This document shows positions 60,601 through 64,000 of a stretch of DNA of 64,000 bases, in pieces; within the stretch, counting starts at the first letter, position 1, and every line of letters starts with the position of its first letter. The stretch lies in contig OW204000.1 of assembly GCA_934047225.1 (NCBI GenBank), forward strand, positions 14,774,001 to 14,838,000, written 5' to 3'. Below the pieces are notes generated by a model. The model did not search any database and was not told where the DNA came from. It worked only from the letters and a program-made list of their open reading frames with translations. Source of the DNA: Ypsolopha sequella. Lineage: Eukaryota > Arthropoda > Insecta > Lepidoptera > Ypsolophidae. A program made the position numbers and the translations under genes.

Positions 60601-63016
60601 CAGTCTTAGTACTGGCATTCATACAAATACGCACCTTTGTCGTTGATTTATCAACACGCACTACGGGATGATGCGGAATATAATAACCAAGAGATAATTG
60701 GTCATCATTATGAAGCGGGGATATGTAACCTTTAGTTAGGTATTCATTTATTATATTGTTATACTCGGAACGTAAATCTGCGTTAGAAACAAACCTACGC
60801 TCAAGAGACATAAAACACTTTTTTGCGTGATGGTACGAGTTTCCTAGTATGTTAGGATTCCGTGCGAACGGTAAAGAAACCGAATAGCGACCAGCGGGGT
60901 CACGTGACACATTGTTAATAAATAATTTTTCACATTCATCATTTGCGGGACTAGAAGCAGGTTCACAATGCACCTCTTCTAATTGCCAAAATTTTTGTAA
61001 AATAAAATCTATTGGCGGTTCAATCTCCATATAAGAGCATAACGAAATTGAACATGCGGTATTTTGGTAAACAGGCGTATTACCAATTAGCGTAAAACCG
61101 AAGATGGTCTGAAATCCCGTCGGCGTACCCGGGGGACCAGAGACGCGGCCTGATAACAAGATATCCGCGAATAAAGATGCACCGATAAGAATATCAATCT
61201 CGCCCGGTAAGTAAAAGGTTTCATCAGCAAGTGTGATACCTTTTAAATATGAAAGCGTAGACAAATCGACCTGCACCGATGGTAAGTTGTCGGTAATACG
61301 GTCGATTACATAAGTGTCAAGCGAAATTGAAACCGAATCATCAAATCGTGAAAACAATTTAAGGTTTGTCGCACCCTTAATTGGGTTTGATGAAGAGCCG
61401 ATGCCCTTAACAAAAGCGCGGGGAATTTTCTCATATTTTAAGTTAAGCTTCTCACAACAGGAAACCGTCGAAAAACTGGATTGTGACGCAGGGTCGCAGA
61501 GCGCACGTAGACGGACTGACATACCGTTAGAATCTTTCACGATCACTTGAATTGTACCTAAAAGGCATGTTTCATTACGCTGCGAGTTAGGCTGTAAGTT
61601 ACATAAAGAAATATTATTACTCGCAGTTGGTACGGATTGAGAATCATTAGTCATATGTTCTGTGTTAGTCGCCGATACGGCAGGATCCACCAACCTCGAA
61701 GATTGCGTATGTGTGCGTGGAGACACGGTAATATTTTGACCAAGCGCGGTGTGAGTATTCATCACATTTTGTTTGCGGCACAACATCGAATGGTGTTTAC
61801 AATTACAATGGCGGCAATTATAAGACGATTTACAAGCGGAATTGTTATGCGTAATACTTAAACAATTGGTGCAACCGTTATTAGATTTGATGAACTGAAA
61901 TCTTTTCTCGATATCTAGTTTCACAAATTCGGGACACTTATATAAATTATAGTGTTTTAATTGTTTACATAGCGGACAACAATTATTATTGGTCGAAGCG
62001 GAGACAAAAGCATGGGTTGACTTGGTACTGTACCCGGTTTTGTTGTTATTATTATTAACGGAGCGGTTCGGAGCGGGAGCGGTAATTGCGGGTGCAGTGC
62101 GGTTCAGTATCTTAGTTTGTTCCCGTAAAAATGATATTAATTCATCATAATGGGGTAAATCGGAACCACGTTTAAACATTTCAAATGAACGAGCGGTTTC
62201 AACATCAAGTTTTTTAAGGGCCAAATACATAAGGATAAAATCCGAAAGATCTTTAATATTCAGCGATTTTAAACACGAAACAGCGGAACAGAACTTGTCT
62301 AAAAACAAGTCCAAGTTTTTTGAACTAGCGGTAGTTAAAGGGCGAAATTCAAACATTTGATCCAAATAAGTAGTGGCTAAACTACGCGAGTCTTGAAAAG
62401 TAGAAACGAGTGTTTTCCAGATTATGTCGTAGTTAGTTGCGTTCGGTGTGATTCCAGAACAAATCGAAAGTGCCCGGCCAGAAAGTTTACCCATCAGGTA
62501 TTGTACTCGTTCGTTGTCGGTCAAGTCCGGATTATCGTGAATCGTGGTTTTAAATGTTTCATAGAATGTTGGCCACATAGTAGCTTCACCAGAAAAACCA
62601 ACGAGTTCCAGTTTTGGAAGCTTGATAGTAGGTTTTTTGGGACATTCCATGTCAAGTGGAGCTTTAACTTTAGAGTCAGCCGATTTCGAAGAATGTGATA
62701 ACTTCCGGTTGATGTATTTGCAATGGGAGTAAAGATCCTCAAAAGCTGACCAACTTTGATAATTTGGTTCAAAATTAGGATTTATCAATACCTCTGTGTC
62801 ATTAATTTCATCTATGATTACATGAATTTCTGAGCGTACAGTATCCAAAGTTTCGACATTGGCCATAAACAATTCTGCCGAAGAAACATCCTCTAAAGCG
62901 GTTTTAGAAAAGTCATAAACTCTCTGAAGGCGATTAAACAATTCTTGCCTTTTATTTTTAAGCTTCTTTAAACTATACGACATCTTTAATTTTGCAGCTT
63001 CTGCGGAATTTGGCAT
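57698..63016 (-). CDS. BEL/Pao Gag-Pol polyprotein
   Basis: One uninterrupted frame of 1772 residues from the ATG at 63016; the frame opens 24 bases earlier at TTG. Gag covers about residues 1-430, with a DUF1759-like capsid part (TMWPTFYETFKTTI at 147-160). Zinc-knuckle-like Cys/His clusters lie at about 345-415 (CPLCKQLKHYNLYKC; CRHCNCKHHSMLC). The retropepsin has its active-site Asp in LCDPASQSSFS near 508. The reverse transcriptase carries YMDD near 922-925. RNase H is near 1090-1200 (ISFADASERGYG). The integrase has a zinc motif (His about 1405 and 1410, Cys about 1440 and 1443). Its catalytic Asp, Asp and Glu lie near 1475, 1541 and 1595 (VDYCGP; YSDNATNF; SPHFGGHYE). A chromatin/DUF5641-like end follows. 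No break is seen. Function is replication of the element only. Confidence 0.92.
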   Translation of the reverse strand: MPNSAEAAKLKMSYSLKKLKNKRQELFNRLQRVYDFSKTALEDVSSAELFMANVETLDTVRSEIHVIIDEINDTEVLINPNFEPNYQSWSAFEDLYSHCKYINRKLSHSSKSADSKVKAPLDMECPKKPTIKLPKLELVGFSGEATMWPTFYETFKTTIHDNPDLTDNERVQYLMGKLSGRALSICSGITPNATNYDIIWKTLVSTFQDSRSLATTYLDQMFEFRPLTTASSKNLDLFLDKFCSAVSCLKSLNIKDLSDFILMYLALKKLDVETARSFEMFKRGSDLPHYDELISFLREQTKILNRTAPAITAPAPNRSVNNNNNKTGYSTKSTHAFVSASTNNNCCPLCKQLKHYNLYKCPEFVKLDIEKRFQFIKSNNGCTNCLSITHNNSACKSSYNCRHCNCKHHSMLCRKQNVMNTHTALGQNITVSPRTHTQSSRLVDPAVSATNTEHMTNDSQSVPTASNNISLCNLQPNSQRNETCLLGTIQVIVKDSNGMSVRLRALCDPASQSSFSTVSCCEKLNLKYEKIPRAFVKGIGSSSNPIKGATNLKLFSRFDDSVSISLDTYVIDRITDNLPSVQVDLSTLSYLKGITLADETFYLPGEIDILIGASLFADILLSGRVSGPPGTPTGFQTIFGFTLIGNTPVYQNTACSISLCSYMEIEPPIDFILQKFWQLEEVHCEPASSPANDECEKLFINNVSRDPAGRYSVSLPFARNPNILGNSYHHAKKCFMSLERRFVSNADLRSEYNNIINEYLTKGYISPLHNDDQLSLGYYIPHHPVVRVDKSTTKVRICMNASTKTDSADGTRVSLNDTLHTGANLQNDLFLILLDFRLYEIAFTSDIKQMFLQVLVNADDRKFQKFLYRFDTCSPLIAYQFNRVCFGLRSSPFLAMRVVRKLCEDGSSAYPLAATVAARNCYMDDICYSTPTVQGSLQLRDELVGLLKAGGFELVKWSSNCQQLLDTLPDTHRLNSSKNFEEQTQTLKVLGLQWSPDSDEFSFTVSLDSRPCTKRNVLSVIARQYDVLGFTAPVILYAKLLLQKICILKLDWDETLPSDIAQIWQNYLKELPVLRDLRIKRHLDVFQNSKISIISFADASERGYGCVVYIRVQDDSDTCTSIRLVCAKSKVCPLKTVSVARLELCASLLMSKLTRRVVDAYKIRHNIERIYCFTDSMVTLHWIHSSPHRFKTFVATRITKIISAIPAECFYHTAGSQNPSDCLSRGLTPTQLMSHPLWFTGPAWLYLDAKEWPIKTIESASIEENLPESKTISLPAFSNEEPHPLLSLSERISSWLVLLHTIIYIYRFLRILPRSNIFTATDMDFAEVALIKALQAFYFLDEIKRLKSNKLCSPALNRLSPFLDKNGLLRVGGRLRNTDMTFDQQHPVLLPRKNHIVELIIIHYHRKNCHTGPVALMSIIRQKFWILSCRNIVRRVIHSCNYCFKAKPRQTFPFMADLPSCRVNEAKAFVHCAVDYCGPISITPYRKRGVRPVKCYLCIFVCLVTRAVHVELATDLSTNTFLSAFKRFLSRRGAVSFVYSDNATNFVGARNALSEIYNLTNSEEFKTSFANELADHRIQWKFNIPRSPHFGGHYEIYVKGFKTHLHRVVGTQLLTYEELLTVVTQIECVINSRPLTLLSEDPSELSALTPAHFLMSTPLKELPACKVADEPVNLLRRYALLDQMVESFARRWKNDYLHLLQSRGKWNTPTNPIKIGSVVVVVTDNTPPLQWPLGVIVAVYPGKDNVIRVASVKTTTGVYKRPVVRLCPLPSQ

Positions 63017-63502
63017 GTTATATAGTACAAAGTTAGGCAAGTACCAGAACTATTGAAAGTTTTATACTGACTACAACATAGAATAATGCTAATGAGTTAG
63101 AGATAACACGGGCGGCGGACGAACCTGTGTACGAGTACCTCTCGATAATATTAAGAATTAGCAGGTAGGCAGATAATATTTTCTGTGAAATGATCAAATG
63201 GTATAATCGCAGCGGATAAATTAACAGAATGGCGTATTTCACTGTAGATAATTTATAATTTCCAGTATATAGGAAATGGAATCACTAATATTTTGACGAA
63301 TGCGGGGTTTTAATGCATAGATAATGCAAATAAGAGCGGGAATGCGGGGTAATACTGCGGGCAGAGTGAAAATTAGAGCGGAATTCACGTGTTCTTTAGA
63401 CAAAGAACATGAAGATAGCGGTTGGAAATACCAAAAAATGGTTATAGATCGCAGATCAAAGGGCCTAAAATGGATCTAGATCCGGCTCGAATGGCCAAAA
63501 AA
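63017..63502 (-). other. 5' leader of the BEL/Pao element
   Basis: A 486-base untranslated stretch between the 5' LTR and gag. It holds the primer-binding site at its LTR end and otherwise nothing recognised. Frequent GCGG words match the composition of the element, not the flanks. Confidence 0.7.
63480..63497 (-). other. Primer-binding site, best match tRNA-Tyr
   Basis: On the minus strand TGGCCATTCGAGCCGGAT starts five bases after the 5' LTR. From general knowledge of insect tRNA-Tyr 3' ends, 16 of 18 bases would pair, with differences at positions 4 and 6. The tRNA identity is inference. Confidence 0.55.
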
Positions 63503-63967
63503 TGAGCACGCGATATGACGGCAGTGCTTTGTATCACCATAGGTTTTAAAAATAGCGGGAAGTGAAGAGAAATAATTACGAAGATGAAAGATCTGACCTT
63601 GGGAAGGAGCTGCATGCACCACAAACCACGCTTCGCCTGAGCCACCAAGTCTCTGGTGTTCTCCAAGATGGTTTTCTTCTTCCTCTTCGTGCCTGGTTGC
63701 GCTCTTCTCGGCTAATCTTCTTCGTAATAGTAATAGATGAAAATGAGGCGCACAGCGGGTGCGATCTCAAAATGGCGGGCGGTAGGGTCGAGGTAGGACC
63801 TAGTCGAATGACAATCAGCGTATACCTCCGGCGTGAAAGGCTTCTGATTGACGACTGATTGATTTGCGTCCAAAACTAAGCGGGTGGAGATGCAGCGAAA
63901 ATGACAGTTGCAAATATTAATTCACAACTACCTCGCAGTATGAGAGCCACAAGAAGTGGCGCGAACA
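63503..63967 (-). repeat. 5' LTR of the BEL/Pao element
   Basis: The partner of 57133-57597, same length and ends, no difference noticed. It is followed at 63968-63972 by the GACTG duplication of the target. The last 28 bases of the window are host DNA. Confidence 0.93.
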
Positions 63968-64000
63968 GACTGCATAGATTGCAGCGATTTAATCAAAGCA

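Larger units (their letters stand above)
57133..63967 (-). mobile_element. Full-length BEL/Pao LTR retrotransposon
   Basis: A 6835-bp element in minus orientation. It has two 465-bp LTRs with TG...CA ends, a 5-base target duplication GACTG on each side (57128-57132 and 63968-63972), a primer-binding site, a polypurine tract and one long gag-pol frame without stops. There is no third frame for an envelope protein. The two LTRs look identical by eye, and the 98-codon chance frame inside them is identical in both. The insertion is therefore recent and may still be active. It lies outside host exons, upstream of ASPSCR1. Confidence 0.93.

Noticed and set aside
57698..63016. An envelope gene making this an endogenous retrovirus
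   Set aside because: No third frame with signal peptide or transmembrane segment exists between pol and the 3' LTR; only about 100 bases lie there.

Overview
The window is animal nuclear DNA, most likely from a moth or butterfly. It is AT-rich, its genes carry GT-AG introns with matching phases, its protein-coding genes are insect housekeeping genes, and its introns are packed with repeats of kinds I associate with Lepidoptera: TTAA-flanked piggyBac remnants, RTE/jockey-type LINE tails, palindromic MITEs and a complete BEL/Pao LTR retrotransposon. The species cannot be named from the sequence.

Seven host genes were reconstructed exon by exon, with reading frame and splice phase agreeing at every junction. 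From left to right: (1) the 3' part of an unrecognised acidic protein gene, + strand, exons 3-84, 1076-1285, 8593-8869 and 10909-11062; (2) a REXO5/NEF-sp-type RNA exonuclease, - strand, two coding exons 19027-18961 and 12937-11268; (3) ecdysoneless (ecd), + strand, three exons 20914-25520; (4) a DHRS4-like short-chain dehydrogenase, - strand, six exons 32212-25607; (5) USB1, the U6 snRNA 3' phosphodiesterase, + strand, five exons 35378-37082; (6) a ZC3H3/Smicl-type five-CCCH zinc-finger protein, + strand, 37111-38583, starting only 28 bases after the USB1 stop; (7) an ASPSCR1/TUG UBX protein, - strand, eight exons 54393-38821. Transcription units alternate strictly: each + unit converges on a - gene with 87-238 bases between stop codons, and the poly(A) signals suggest overlapping 3' ends.

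The rest is introns and intergenic DNA full of transposons. Gene 1 intron 2 holds a perfect 31-bp-TIR element (2890-3725), a minisatellite (3728-4165), a LINE reverse-transcriptase remnant (about 5930-6501) and a deleted piggyBac element (6546-7857). The REXO5 intron holds a palindromic MITE, a PIF/Harbinger transposase remnant and an LTR-element gag remnant. The ASPSCR1 intron at 48959-52976 is largely an inverted, two-type satellite array interrupted by an ORF1-only LINE-like element. At the right end, 57133-63967 is a full-length, apparently intact BEL/Pao element with 465-bp LTRs that look identical and a GACTG target duplication, so it inserted recently.

Functionally the host genes share an RNA-processing theme (REXO5, ecd, USB1, ZC3H3) but are not otherwise a pathway. 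No operon of bacterial type, CRISPR array, intact tRNA or rRNA gene was found. The most unusual host feature is the USB1-ZC3H3 spacing, which suggests a dicistronic or nested transcription unit. The most unusual repeat feature is the satellite array carrying the ORF1-only element.
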